Source: an uncultured Prolixibacteraceae bacterium (GTDB taxonomy: Bacteria; Bacteroidota; Bacteroidia; Bacteroidales; Prolixibacteraceae). Taken from it: 64,000 nucleotides of DNA. Below the pieces are notes generated by a model. The model made no database searches. It worked only from the letters and a program-made list of their open reading frames with translations, and was not told where the DNA came from. The translations under genes were made by a program, and so were the position numbers. This document shows, one piece after another, positions 28,297-37,556 of this stretch; within the stretch, counting starts at the first letter, position 1, and each line of letters opens with the position of its first letter. The stretch covers positions 24,135-88,134 of the forward strand of contig CALGIG010000083.1 of the NCBI GenBank assembly GCA_937915865.1, in the 5' to 3' direction.

Positions 28297-29055
28297 TTAT
28301 TCCTTTGTTTGACTTCTTTGTCTAACTACTTCATAAGCCAATAGTCCGGCAGCAACCGAAACATTCAAGGATTCTATTTTCCCCAGGAGTGGTATTTTTA
28401 CCTGCTCGTCGGCCAATGCAAGTAGGCGTGGGTCAATTCCCGTATCTTCTGAGCCCATAACAATTGCAATTGGTCCCAACAGATTACTATTTGTATAAAT
28501 GTTAATAGCTTTTTCGGTTGCAGCAACCAGCTTTAATCCTGAATTTTTCAGGAAAGTAACAGCTTCTTTCAAACTTCGGTGACGGCAAACAGGAACAATA
28601 TGCAAAGCTCCGGCTGAGGTTTTTACAGCATCGGCATTGATTCGCGCAGAGCTTTTGTCAGGAATTATAATTGCGTTAATTCCGGCGCATTCAGCCGAAC
28701 GGACAATAGCTCCAAAATTACGGACGTCGGTCACTTGGTCCAGAATCAGAACAAATGGTATTTTGCCTTCTTCGTACAGAGTAGGAATAATGTCTTCGAT
28801 GCGTTGCAGTGCAATCGGCATAACGAAAGCCAGTACGCCCTGATGGTTTTTTCGTGAAATCCGGTTTAGTTTTTCAATTGGCACATATTGGAAAGGGACA
28901 TTGTTGATGCGGATTAGATCGAAAAGTTCTTTAAATAAATCGCCGGTAAGCCCTTTTTTTATAAGCACTTTGTCGATTTCTTTTCCGGCCTGAATAGCTT
29001 CAATGACTGCCCTTATGCCAAAGATTAAATCGTCGGCTGGTTTATCTTTAATCAT
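28297..29055 (-). CDS. rlmB: 23S rRNA (guanosine-2'-O)-methyltransferase RlmB (TrmH/SpoU family)
   Basis: 252 aa. The N-terminal substrate-binding domain includes FGIRAVIEAIQAGKEIDKV. The C-terminal SpoU knot has LDQVTDVRNFGAIVRSAEC (motif 1), IVMGSEDTGI (motif 2) and IPLLGKIESLNVSVAAGL (motif 3). Methylates G2251 (E. coli numbering) in the P loop of 23S rRNA. TrmH-type relatives are possible but RlmB fits best. Confidence 0.92.
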   Translation of the reverse strand: MIKDKPADDLIFGIRAVIEAIQAGKEIDKVLIKKGLTGDLFKELFDLIRINNVPFQYVPIEKLNRISRKNHQGVLAFVMPIALQRIEDIIPTLYEEGKIPFVLILDQVTDVRNFGAIVRSAECAGINAIIIPDKSSARINADAVKTSAGALHIVPVCRHRSLKEAVTFLKNSGLKLVAATEKAINIYTNSNLLGPIAIVMGSEDTGIDPRLLALADEQVKIPLLGKIESLNVSVAAGLLAYEVVRQRSQTKE

Positions 29056-29076
29056 TTTGTGAAATATTAGCCCCCA

Positions 29077-29129
29077 CCAATCTCCCCCGAAGGGTAAGGC
29101 TTAAAGCCCCCTCTTTAGGAGGAGATTGG
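29077..29129. repeat. Palindromic C-rich spacer before rlmB
   Basis: CCAATCTCC (29077-29085) pairs with GGAGATTGG (29121-29129), and an inner stem GGCTT-A-AAGCC lies at 29098-29108. It is between two minus-strand genes and may end the ABC-F transcript. It is the same style as the nuoM-nuoN spacer. Confidence 0.6.
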
Positions 29130-29145
29130 ACGAGGCTGTTGTTTT

Positions 29146-31092
29146 TTACCATGTTTTCTTTTTAACAATTTCTTCCAATTCTTCCTGAAGTATTTCCCAT
29201 TCGTACATTTTCTGCTCTAATTCTTTCTTCAGTCGGTCGTATTTTTTGAAAATTTCAGGATCAGAACCATCAGCAATTTCCAGGGCTTTATCCATTTCAG
29301 TGATTTTACTTTCAAATGAATTAATTTCCTGTTCTGTTTTTTCTACACTTTTTTCAAGCCGGTTGATATTTTTATTGATTTCCTTCCGTTCTTCGAAACT
29401 TAGCTTATCGGTTTCTTCAATTTTCTGATTTTCAAATTTCTGAGTTAAAGGTACATCCTTTTTCTCCAATTCTTTCATACTGTCCAATTTCTTCTTCTGA
29501 AGGAAATCGTATATGCCGCCAAGGTGTTGTTTAACTTTTTTGTCGCGGAACTCATAAACGCAATTCACCAGTCCATCAAGGAATTCGCGGTCGTGCGATA
29601 CAACAATCACTGTTCCGTCGTAATCGGCCAATGCTTGTTTAAGAATTTCTTTCGAACGAATATCAAGGTGGTTTGTTGGCTCGTCGAGTACCAACAGGTT
29701 AACCGGTTCGAGCATCAGTTTTACCATTGCCAGTCGTGAACGTTCGCCTCCTGAAAGTACTTTTACTTTTTTGTCGACATCGTCGCCCGAAAACATGAAA
29801 CCGCCAAGTATATTTCGAATTTTTGTACGAATTTCTCCTACAGCAATACGATCGATCGTTTCGAATACAGTCAATTCTTCGTCCAATAAATTGGCCTGGT
29901 TTTGAGCGTAATATCCAATTTTTACATTGTGCCCCAATTTGCATTCACCTCCATTGTATTCAAGCTCGTTCATGATGATGCGTGCCAGAGTAGTTTTTCC
30001 TTCGCCGTTTTTACCAACAAAAGCTACTTTCTCACCACGTTCAATAATCACATCTATTGAATCTAAAACTTCGTGAGTTCCATAACTTTTCGAGAGTTCC
30101 TTGATTTCGGCAACCACAGTACCGGAACGCAGAGCAGGAGGAAACTTGATACGGAGCGCCGAATTATCTTCATCATCTACTTCCAGACGTTCGAGCCGGT
30201 CGAGTGCTTTGATGCGTGACTGAACCTGAACTGATTTAGTTGCTTTGTATCGGAACCGTTCAATGAATTTCTCAGTATCCTCAATCATTTTTTGCTGATT
30301 GGTGTAGGCCGCTAATTGTTGTTCTCGCAATTCCTGACGTAGAATAAGGTATTTCGAATAATTTGCCTTGTAATCGTAAATACGGCCAAGAGTAATTTCG
30401 ATAGTCCGATTGGTAACAGCATCAAGAAATGCCCGGTCGTGTGATACCAAAACCACAGAGCCATTATATGTTTTCAAAAAATCTTCGAGCCACTGTATCG
30501 ACTCAATATCAAGGTGGTTTGTGGGCTCATCAAGAAGGAAAACGTCGGGGCGTTTCAGCAGAATTTTGGCCAGTTCTATGCGCATACGCCAGCCTCCGCT
30601 GAACTCCGAAGTTTGACGGGTAAAATCGCTTCTCTTAAATCCAAGTCCTACGAGCGTGCGTTCAACTTCAGCCTCAAAATTGTTTCCCCCAAGCATGTGA
30701 AAACGGTCGTTACATTCGGTTACATGGTCGAGCAGGCGGTGGTATTCAGTCGATTCGTAATCGGTACGAATGGCAATCTGGTGGTTGATGTCTTCAATAC
30801 GTTTTTCGAGAGCCAGTATTTCCTCAAACGATGTGACCGCTTCTTCAAAGACAGTTCGCCCATCGGTTACCAACATGTGTTGGGGTAAATAGCCTAACCG
30901 AACATCTGATGGAACAGCAACCACACCTTCAGTAGGTTGCTGTAATCCTGATAATATTTTTAGGAGCGTAGATTTACCGGCCCCGTTTTTGCCCACCAAA
31001 CCTATGCGATCGCGCGGACTCACCAGTAGCGAAATCCCTTTGAAAAGGTCGAAGCCGCCAAAGCTAACGACCAATTGATCAACCGAAATCAT
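29146..31092 (-). CDS. ABC-F family ATPase (ribosome-associated, Uup/EttA-like)
   Basis: 648 aa with two ABC cassettes and no membrane domain. The first has Walker A GLVGKNGAGKSTLL and signature FSGGWRMRIELAK. The second has VAFVGKNGEGKTTLA and VLSGGERSRLAMVK. Both have DEPTNHLDI. The inter-domain linker is charged and helical, and the C-terminal 130 residues are a strong coiled coil, as in Uup. Family members bind the ribosomal E site; some give antibiotic resistance. No resistance context is seen here. Confidence 0.92.
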   Translation of the reverse strand: MISVDQLVVSFGGFDLFKGISLLVSPRDRIGLVGKNGAGKSTLLKILSGLQQPTEGVVAVPSDVRLGYLPQHMLVTDGRTVFEEAVTSFEEILALEKRIEDINHQIAIRTDYESTEYHRLLDHVTECNDRFHMLGGNNFEAEVERTLVGLGFKRSDFTRQTSEFSGGWRMRIELAKILLKRPDVFLLDEPTNHLDIESIQWLEDFLKTYNGSVVLVSHDRAFLDAVTNRTIEITLGRIYDYKANYSKYLILRQELREQQLAAYTNQQKMIEDTEKFIERFRYKATKSVQVQSRIKALDRLERLEVDDEDNSALRIKFPPALRSGTVVAEIKELSKSYGTHEVLDSIDVIIERGEKVAFVGKNGEGKTTLARIIMNELEYNGGECKLGHNVKIGYYAQNQANLLDEELTVFETIDRIAVGEIRTKIRNILGGFMFSGDDVDKKVKVLSGGERSRLAMVKLMLEPVNLLVLDEPTNHLDIRSKEILKQALADYDGTVIVVSHDREFLDGLVNCVYEFRDKKVKQHLGGIYDFLQKKKLDSMKELEKKDVPLTQKFENQKIEETDKLSFEERKEINKNINRLEKSVEKTEQEINSFESKITEMDKALEIADGSDPEIFKKYDRLKKELEQKMYEWEILQEELEEIVKKKTW

Positions 31093-31200
31093 AATGTTAA
31101 AAATTGAGGCTGCAAAGATAGAAAAATAAAGTCCTGCACAAAACCTCAGTGGTGAAGGACTTAAAAGTTCGTTCTTCAGAGAAGAGTAAAAGGTACGTTT

Positions 31201-33393
31201 TTATTTAATAGATACTTCCACCTTGAATTGAGGAACTTTGAGTTCTTGAGGAAGGGTTCGGAAGTCGGCTGTTGATATCTGAATATTTTCAGCTGGGATG
31301 CCCTGATTTTGGTTTAAAAATTCATAAAGAATCTTGTTCCGTTGATTTAGAATTTCCTGAAAACGGGAATCAACGCGGGAAACATCAATTCGTTTGACAC
31401 AGGCCGCCTCAACGCCCAGCGAATCTACGCCCGGAACGGTTTTCCGGATAAAAGCCAACAGATTGGCGTCATCGTTTTTAATTTCAGAAACTTTTATCCT
31501 GGGAGTGTTTGGTTCAGCAGTCGGGGTTGCGGCAAATTCGGCTTTGGTCAATTCAACGGCAATTTGCGCCTTTTCTTTTTCAGGATCGGTTGTTTGATTA
31601 AAGGTGACAATTAAATCAGGTTTCTTCTTTAAAATTGAGGCTAATTTGGTTAAATCATCTCGCTGCCTTTGGTTAAGCGAATCTTGGGCAAATGCAAAAG
31701 GAAGTTTATCCATCGATTCGGGGTTTGCTCCTGCCAGGCTTGCCAGTGCATTAAAAGGAGATAATGCTGTTTTTACCATCAAATTAACAAACGTTTTCCA
31801 GATGATTTTTCCCAGTTTGAATTGCGGTTCTGATGGATTTCCTGAAACTGGCAAATCAAATTTGATTTGGTCGTTTTTATCTTTCATGATATATAAAGCC
31901 AGACGTACAGGTACTTTCATGGCAGTAGTATCTTTGGTTCGTTTCCCAAATTCAAGCTCATCGATGACAATATTGTTTGTATTATTCAATGAATTGGCAG
32001 TCATTTTGAGTCCGAGATCATAATATATCCAGCCTTGTGTAATAGGAGATGCAACATAGTATTCAGAATATGGTGAAAAGCTAACCAAATCCATTCGCTT
32101 AACTTTGGCTTCCATTTGTAAATTCATAAAATCAGTCATACTCCATATAGTTTTTCCACTAAATTCACCCTTATTATTAAGTTTAGTATTGAAAATGACA
32201 GGGATTTGCCCTGCACTTTCAGTCAGGCCATTCATTGTTAAATTTAAATTGTTCAGATCATATTTAAAAGGACGGTTAAGCGTGTTATCAGTAATCGATA
32301 CCAATCCATTATTTACCTGGATAGTATCGATTTTATATGTAACCGGGGTATTTATTTCTTGTTTTGAAGCCGTTCCTGCCATCGCATTTGCTATCGAATC
32401 GTTACGGAAATAAGGTTCAAAAAACTGCATTACATTAATATGCTTCTTGTCTCGAATCACAAGCAAATGAGGTTGGTTTACTTCAATTTTCCCAAAGTCG
32501 AAATGAAAGCTTTTTAAGTTAATACCATTGATGTTGGCTGTTACTTTAGGAGCTGAAATAATTTTCTCCGATCGTTTGTCAATCGCAAAAAAATCGGTTA
32601 TGTATCCTTTCCCAGCAAGTGAAATGTTTATTACTTCATTTATATCACCAACTATTTCAAGATTTGAGGTTAAAGCGCCACTTAACGATTCAATATTAAA
32701 ATAGTCGGTCAGATAATTTTTAACAGGTTTGATGTCAATGTCTTGAGTGGCAAGTTCAATTTTATATTTCTTTTCAATATTATCAACTGTTGCTTGTACA
32801 TTAACATGACCTTTTTCACCCAACGTAAAGTTTACTCCTATGTCAGATTTTTTGTTATCCCAGGCGATTAATGGAAGGTTCAGATTTAGGTCTTTCATAT
32901 CCAGTTCATTATTTTTTTGTACGTCAGTATATTTCAATTGCCCGCTTATTAATTGGATATTCCTGATGCTAAATTTTAATGTTTCGTTTTTGGTTGAGTC
33001 TTTCTTTACATGGGTACTATCTTTCGGCATCAGGCTGGAGAAGTTGAACTTTTCGCCGTTCTGGATGATTTGTATTTTAGGTTCAGTTAACCTGATTTCA
33101 GAGACCGAATATTCGTTTTTGAGCAAAGTCCAAAGATTAAGGTCGATATAAAACTCTTTGAATGATAGAAATTTATCAGTCTTGTTGTCCTCGTACATTA
33201 CGAAGTTGTTAACCCGAACAGCAACTTTAGCGTAGTTGAAATGCAGTTCTCCAACCTCTATTTTCCGGCCAATAATCTTTTCGCTGTTTTTAACCAGGTA
33301 CATTTTAGTGATTGAGGAAAGAAAATAAAAAAATACAATGATGATCGATAAGATAATTCCGGGGATCAAGTACCGTTTTTTAATGCGTAGCAT
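31201..33393 (-). CDS. DUF748 (AsmA-like) envelope protein
   Basis: 730 aa with one N-terminal transmembrane helix (residues about 9-27) and a large periplasmic part rich in beta strands. The repeated pattern (VSEIRLTEPKIQIIQNG, then LKFSIRNIQLISGQLKYTD) is that of DUF748/AsmA-like proteins. The C-terminus (TTDPEKEKAQIAVELTKAEF ... LGVEAACVKRIDVSR) resembles the end domain of these proteins. AsmA-like proteins are bridge-like lipid carriers between membranes. This role is inferred from family only. Confidence 0.85.
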   Translation of the reverse strand: MLRIKKRYLIPGIILSIIIVFFYFLSSITKMYLVKNSEKIIGRKIEVGELHFNYAKVAVRVNNFVMYEDNKTDKFLSFKEFYIDLNLWTLLKNEYSVSEIRLTEPKIQIIQNGEKFNFSSLMPKDSTHVKKDSTKNETLKFSIRNIQLISGQLKYTDVQKNNELDMKDLNLNLPLIAWDNKKSDIGVNFTLGEKGHVNVQATVDNIEKKYKIELATQDIDIKPVKNYLTDYFNIESLSGALTSNLEIVGDINEVINISLAGKGYITDFFAIDKRSEKIISAPKVTANINGINLKSFHFDFGKIEVNQPHLLVIRDKKHINVMQFFEPYFRNDSIANAMAGTASKQEINTPVTYKIDTIQVNNGLVSITDNTLNRPFKYDLNNLNLTMNGLTESAGQIPVIFNTKLNNKGEFSGKTIWSMTDFMNLQMEAKVKRMDLVSFSPYSEYYVASPITQGWIYYDLGLKMTANSLNNTNNIVIDELEFGKRTKDTTAMKVPVRLALYIMKDKNDQIKFDLPVSGNPSEPQFKLGKIIWKTFVNLMVKTALSPFNALASLAGANPESMDKLPFAFAQDSLNQRQRDDLTKLASILKKKPDLIVTFNQTTDPEKEKAQIAVELTKAEFAATPTAEPNTPRIKVSEIKNDDANLLAFIRKTVPGVDSLGVEAACVKRIDVSRVDSRFQEILNQRNKILYEFLNQNQGIPAENIQISTADFRTLPQELKVPQFKVEVSIK

Positions 33394-33433
33394 GACTTTA
33401 AAATTTCAGGTAAAGATAAACAGGAACTTTGAT

Positions 33434-33441
33434 TACTTTTG
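33434..33441 (+). promoter_or_regulatory. -7 box of rlmD
   Basis: TACTTTTG followed by CCG, 20 bp before the ATG at 33461. It supports that start rather than earlier in-frame ATGs. Confidence 0.55.
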
Positions 33442-33460
33442 CCGAAAATTCTCGGAAATC

Positions 33461-34870
33461 ATGGGACGAAGTAAAAAAAATAAACCATTTCTTGAAAGGG
33501 TTAAGATTACAGACATAGGCGCTGAAGGTAAGGCAATTGCAAGAGTTGATGATGTTGTGGTTTTTACGACCCATGTAATTCCTGGCGATGTAGTTGACCT
33601 ACAGGTCACGAAAAAGCGCTCAAAGTACATGGAAGCCAAGGTGGTTAAGGTTGTAGAACCATCGCCTGATCGTGTTCCGGCATTTTGTGAACATTTCGAA
33701 GTTTGCGGCGGTTGCAAGTGGCAATTTCTTCCTTACGAAAAGCAACTTTTTTACAAACAGAAGCAGGTGGTCGATCAATTAACCCGTATTGGACGAATAG
33801 AACTTCCAGATATTAGACCGATTTTAGGCTCTGCTAAAACAACTTTTTATAGAAATAAGCTCGAATATGGCTTTTCGAACAAACGTTGGCTAACTGAAAG
33901 TGAAATGGGTTTAGAAGGAAGTAGTTTGAATATGAATGCTTTGGGTTTTCATGTTCCTGGAATGTTTGATAAAATTATTAATATTAACAAATGCTGGTTA
34001 CAGGGCGATCCTTCGAACCAAATTCGTGATTTCATTAAAAAGTATGCCGATGAGAATGGATTAGAATATTTTGATCGCAGGATTCAAACAGGTTTATTAC
34101 GAAATATTATTATTCGTACATCGTCAACGGGTGAAGTGATGTTGATTGTTTGTTTTTACCGTGAAGAAACCGAAAACCGCGAAAAGTTACTGGCAGCTTT
34201 GGCTGATGAATTTCCTCAGGTTACATCGCTAATGTATGTGATCAACGAGAAAGGCAACGATACGATTACAGATCAGGAAATACTGGTTTACAAGGGGAAA
34301 GACTATATTCTTGAGGAAATGGAAGGCTTGAAATTTAAAATAGGCCCCAAAAGTTTTTACCAGACCAATTCGGGTCAGGCTTACGAGCTGTATAAGGTAG
34401 CCCGTGAATTTGCCGCACTAAAGGGAGGGGAAGTAGTCTACGACTTATATACCGGAACCGGAACTATTGCCAATTTTATAGCTTGCAACGTGAAAAAGGT
34501 TGTCGGGATAGAATATGTTCGTGAAGCAATTGAAGATGCGCGTGTGAATTCAGAACTTAATGGCATTGAGAATACAAGCTTTTTTGCGGGTGACATGAAA
34601 CGAATTCTGACCAGCGAATTCATAACCAGCCAGGGAAAGCCAGATGTAATTATTACCGATCCTCCTCGTGCCGGAATGGATGAAGATGTGGTGAAAACCA
34701 TCTTGGAAGCAGCGTCTGAACGTATCGTGTATGTTAGTTGTAATCCGGCTACCCAGGCACGTGACCTGTCGTTAATGAATGAGGCCTACAAAGTTACCCG
34801 TGTTCAACCGGTGGATATGTTTCCGCATACGCATCATGTAGAGAATGTGGTTTTGCTCGAAAAGCGATAA
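33461..34870 (+). CDS. rlmD: 23S rRNA (uracil-5)-methyltransferase RlmD (RumA type)
   Basis: 469 aa. An N-terminal TRAM domain is followed by iron-sulfur cysteines (FCEHFEVCGGCKWQ), then a Rossmann methyltransferase domain with YDLYTGTGTIANF, ITDPPRAGMD and the catalytic cysteine in VSCNPATQARDL. Methylates U1939 of 23S rRNA (E. coli numbering). RlmD and RlmCD are hard to separate by eye. Earlier in-frame Met codons lie upstream of the -7 box, so I use MGRSKKNK as the start. Confidence 0.9.
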   Translation: MGRSKKNKPFLERVKITDIGAEGKAIARVDDVVVFTTHVIPGDVVDLQVTKKRSKYMEAKVVKVVEPSPDRVPAFCEHFEVCGGCKWQFLPYEKQLFYKQKQVVDQLTRIGRIELPDIRPILGSAKTTFYRNKLEYGFSNKRWLTESEMGLEGSSLNMNALGFHVPGMFDKIININKCWLQGDPSNQIRDFIKKYADENGLEYFDRRIQTGLLRNIIIRTSSTGEVMLIVCFYREETENREKLLAALADEFPQVTSLMYVINEKGNDTITDQEILVYKGKDYILEEMEGLKFKIGPKSFYQTNSGQAYELYKVAREFAALKGGEVVYDLYTGTGTIANFIACNVKKVVGIEYVREAIEDARVNSELNGIENTSFFAGDMKRILTSEFITSQGKPDVIITDPPRAGMDEDVVKTILEAASERIVYVSCNPATQARDLSLMNEAYKVTRVQPVDMFPHTHHVENVVLLEKR

Positions 34871-34882
34871 AATTATTTGTAC

Positions 34883-34947
34883 TACAGACATTCACAGATT
34901 TACAAGGGAAGGATAAACGATCTGTGTAAATCTGTGAGTATCTGTGG
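34883..34947. terminator. Long hairpin between convergent rlmD and DUF3795
   Basis: CACAGATTTACA (34893-34904) pairs perfectly with TGTAAATCTGTG (34925-34936). With a few mismatches the stem extends outward to about 34883 and 34947. The stem lacks a T run. A dispersed-repeat origin is equally possible. Confidence 0.6.
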
Positions 34948-34957
34948 CGAAATACCT

Positions 34958-35293
34958 TTAGTTCAGTGACTTCAAGTTTAGTAAAGCTTCAGGAACGAAC
35001 TGGTGCAGGTTTTTCACTGTTTCGCAAGTGTCCAGTTGATCGCATGTGGCGCAGGTTTTAAAGTCTTTTTCATCGGCACATTTGCGAATCTCGCATTGAC
35101 TGCAATGTGCAAATTTTACTCCATCTTCGCGGCAGCCGGTACAATTAATCATTTCAGGTGTAATATCAGCACCGAATTGAACTTTCCAGGTGGCAGCTGT
35201 TTTTGCACGTAATTCATTATCATTGGCAAGGGTTGCAATACGGGCGTCGCAGGTTTTGCAGTCTAGGCCGCAGCAGGCAATTACTTTTTCCAT
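34958..35293 (-). CDS. DUF3795 cysteine-rich protein
   Basis: 111 aa, twelve or more cysteines in paired motifs: ACCGLDCKTCDA at the N-terminus, then NCTGCRED, HCSQCEIRKCA and FKTCATCDQLDTC. This is the DUF3795 pattern, suggestive of metal or iron-sulfur binding. Its function is unknown. Confidence 0.85.
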   Translation of the reverse strand: MEKVIACCGLDCKTCDARIATLANDNELRAKTAATWKVQFGADITPEMINCTGCREDGVKFAHCSQCEIRKCADEKDFKTCATCDQLDTCETVKNLHQFVPEALLNLKSLN

Positions 35294-35344
35294 AGTTGAT
35301 TTTTTTAATGATGTTTGTGTATATTAAAGCGCTTATATTTTTAC

Positions 35345-35950
35345 TTACCACTCAAAGTTATATTGTTTTTTTAGTTCCTGTACTTCCTGATAACTAAGTT
35401 CGTTTCTGAAAAGAAAGGATCGTTGACCGTTTTTATATTCTTTAAATTTGTATCCGGCTTCATACCAATACAAAAGTATCGATGTAAAGTCACTCATTAT
35501 TTCTTCCGAGTCAAGATCAAATTGGTACTCGTAAACATTATTGGCGTAAATAAATGAGATTCTGTTATTATCACCGTAACTAACTTCGCGGCCCACCCGA
35601 TATCCATTATATCCCTGATAAAATATTTTTAAATCCTGAATTTCTTTAATCGATATTTTCAATGGAGTTAAGTTATCTGAAATTATAATTAATTCACTAT
35701 CAATTATTAAAGATATTTCAATTGTTTTTGTTTTCCGACCATATCTCTTAACTGAAAATATGAGAATGCCATAACCCAATAAAATAAGAGCAACGTTTAA
35801 ACCTAGGTTTGAATAGTTAATTGAAGGGGAAAGAACTAGTAAATAATAATAAATTGCTCCAATAACTGGAATAGCCCAAAATTCTTTTATTACTTGAAAA
35901 GTATATTCAGGCTTAGTTAACTTCCTATTTAACAATGTTTTAATCATCAT
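35345..35950 (-). CDS. Hypothetical membrane protein
   Basis: 201 aa. Two hydrophobic helices near the N-terminus (about residues 24-42 and 49-66) are followed by a basic KRYGRKTK stop-transfer segment. The rest is a soluble cytoplasmic domain with short beta strands (LIIDSELIIISDNLTPLKIS), like a PH-type sensor domain. I do not recognise a family. The Lys/Arg after helix 2 favours a cytoplasmic C-terminus. AT-rich. Confidence 0.65.
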   Translation of the reverse strand: MMIKTLLNRKLTKPEYTFQVIKEFWAIPVIGAIYYYLLVLSPSINYSNLGLNVALILLGYGILIFSVKRYGRKTKTIEISLIIDSELIIISDNLTPLKISIKEIQDLKIFYQGYNGYRVGREVSYGDNNRISFIYANNVYEYQFDLDSEEIMSDFTSILLYWYEAGYKFKEYKNGQRSFLFRNELSYQEVQELKKQYNFEW

Positions 35951-36012
35951 TCCAAATTTAGTAAAAGGGTTTCATTGATTCACCGAATTTGAGTTATTCC
36001 AGACTTTTAAAC

Positions 36013-37140
36013 TTATTCAAAATAGTGGGGCACAAAACGGCTGGTATTCCCGGTTATTAATCCGACAGATTCGCGAATACCCATTCCTGCTGCTTCCGAT
36101 CCAATTATCCAGCTACCGATTACCGGATGGTTTCCTTCAAAGTTTGGCAATGTAAAATATCGCTGATATACATAGCCCTCTTCTCCATATTCGCCATCAG
36201 TTTCTTCAAGTATTGATCCGTTTTTTACAATGGATACATTGGCTCCTTCACGCGAAAGCAGTGGTTTGCGAACGTATTCGCCTGTTAATGGTTTCGAGGC
36301 AGAGCATGGCAAAATGTAAGGCGAGTCGGGAAATAATTCGTAAAGAATACAAAGTATCATTTTGTTGGATAATAACATTTTCCATGCTGGTTCTATCCAC
36401 CAGCATTTATCGCGCGTTGGGTTTAATTCCTGACCAAACTCTTCGCCAAGCATCCATTCGTAAGGATACAGTTTGAAAATGGTCGATATTTCCTCGCCGT
36501 TATCGTCAACAAATACTTTGTTTCTGTCGTCGAAACCCAGTTGCTCCATGTATATGAAATGAGTGTCGAATCCGGCTTGGGTGGCAACATCTTCCAAATA
36601 TTTAACGGTCATCAGATCTTTCAGATTTTCGTCGACGCAGCAAAAGTGCATACGATTTGAATCGCGCCACTCGCGAATTACCTGAAAGTGCTTTTGCAGG
36701 CGTTCGTGAATGGAATTGAACTGGTCGGCGTCGGGTTTTACATCCTGAAGCCAATACCATTGAATAACTGACGATTCTAGCAATGAGGTTGGTGTATCAG
36801 CATTGAATTCAAGCAATTTGATTTCTCCATTATTGAAGGCAAGATCTATGCGCCCGTAAAGCGATGGCTGATCTTCGTACCACGACCATTTGATCAGATC
36901 ACCAAATTGCGGATCAATGGCAAAGCGTGAATACAATTCGTTTTTGATGACGTATTCAACAGCTTGGCAACACATCTCAAATATTTCGTTGGTAGCTTTT
37001 TCGAGGTGCAAGATTTCTGATTCCGAAAATTTATAGGCGGCTTCTTCTTTCCAGTAATTTCCACCGTCGTTGAACAAAAATCCTTGCTCCTCAATACGTT
37101 TTTGCCAGTTTTTCCTTGGGGTAAAATTTATTCTTTCCAT
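36013..37140 (-). CDS. Glutathionylspermidine synthase-like ATP-grasp ligase (YgiC/YjfC type)
   Basis: 375 aa, the length of YgiC. The family's ATP-grasp core is visible: LYGRIDLAFNNGEIKLLEFN, ADTPTSLLES, WWIEPAWKMLLSNK, RKPLLSREGANVSI and GEEGYVYQRYF. The amidase half of true glutathionylspermidine synthetase is absent. YgiC-type proteins are predicted to ligate a peptide or polyamine, and the substrate is not known. A small lipoprotein gene lies 8 bp upstream on the same strand and an SPFH gene before that. YgiC is paired with the lipoprotein YgiB in enterobacteria, so the pairing recurs here with a different lipoprotein. Confidence 0.88.
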   Translation of the reverse strand: MERINFTPRKNWQKRIEEQGFLFNDGGNYWKEEAAYKFSESEILHLEKATNEIFEMCCQAVEYVIKNELYSRFAIDPQFGDLIKWSWYEDQPSLYGRIDLAFNNGEIKLLEFNADTPTSLLESSVIQWYWLQDVKPDADQFNSIHERLQKHFQVIREWRDSNRMHFCCVDENLKDLMTVKYLEDVATQAGFDTHFIYMEQLGFDDRNKVFVDDNGEEISTIFKLYPYEWMLGEEFGQELNPTRDKCWWIEPAWKMLLSNKMILCILYELFPDSPYILPCSASKPLTGEYVRKPLLSREGANVSIVKNGSILEETDGEYGEEGYVYQRYFTLPNFEGNHPVIGSWIIGSEAAGMGIRESVGLITGNTSRFVPHYFE

Positions 37141-37148
37141 GTGTTGAT

Positions 37149-37460
37149 TTAGCTGTGTACAGATAGGCCTCTCCCGATTCGGCCAAAACCTCCAGTGCGA
37201 ATTTGCGTCGGAATGTGAAACGGTGAGCGAATTTGAGTAGTTGTTGATGGATTGTATCTGTTTGGATTTATACGTTCGTTATAAATTGGATACCAGCCAT
37301 GCCCATAATAGCGGTATGGCATTTTATTCACAAGTGTATCGCGTGTTTGTCCGTTTTTACTGGCCCCTGTAATCCAGTCGTCATTGGTATTACGGTTTGT
37401 ACACGATTGAATGGCAGCAAGCATTATCATTCCCAGCACTACGCGGGTCGATCTTTTCAT
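37149..37460 (-). CDS. Small lipoprotein next to the YgiC-like ligase
   Basis: 103 aa. The signal peptide ends in a lipobox (AAIQSC) with the cysteine at residue 20. The mature part is short, Tyr/Arg/Asn/Gly-rich and probably disordered (RYYGHGWYPIYN, then RTGGFGRIGRG). It ends 8 bp before the YgiC-like gene. It may be the counterpart of YgiB, possibly a target or partner of the ligase. This is inference from position only. Confidence 0.7.
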   Translation of the reverse strand: MKRSTRVVLGMIMLAAIQSCTNRNTNDDWITGASKNGQTRDTLVNKMPYRYYGHGWYPIYNERINPNRYNPSTTTQIRSPFHIPTQIRTGGFGRIGRGLSVHS

Positions 37461-37491
37461 GTTGAGATTTATTTGGAATTTTTGGGTTTAA

Positions 37492-37550
37492 CCACAGTCT
37501 TTCATTGCAGGGCCGAATTACGCCTGAGAATGAAAAACTGTGGCTTTTTT
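37492..37550. terminator. Hairpin with T run between SPFH and lipoprotein genes
   Basis: CCACAGT (37492-37498) pairs with ACTGTGG (37537-37543), extended by TTTCATT/AATGAAA, and a run of nine T follows on the plus strand. On the minus strand, where the genes lie, no T run follows, so it may act as an mRNA structure or attenuator there. Confidence 0.5.
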
Positions 37551-37556
37551 TTTAGT

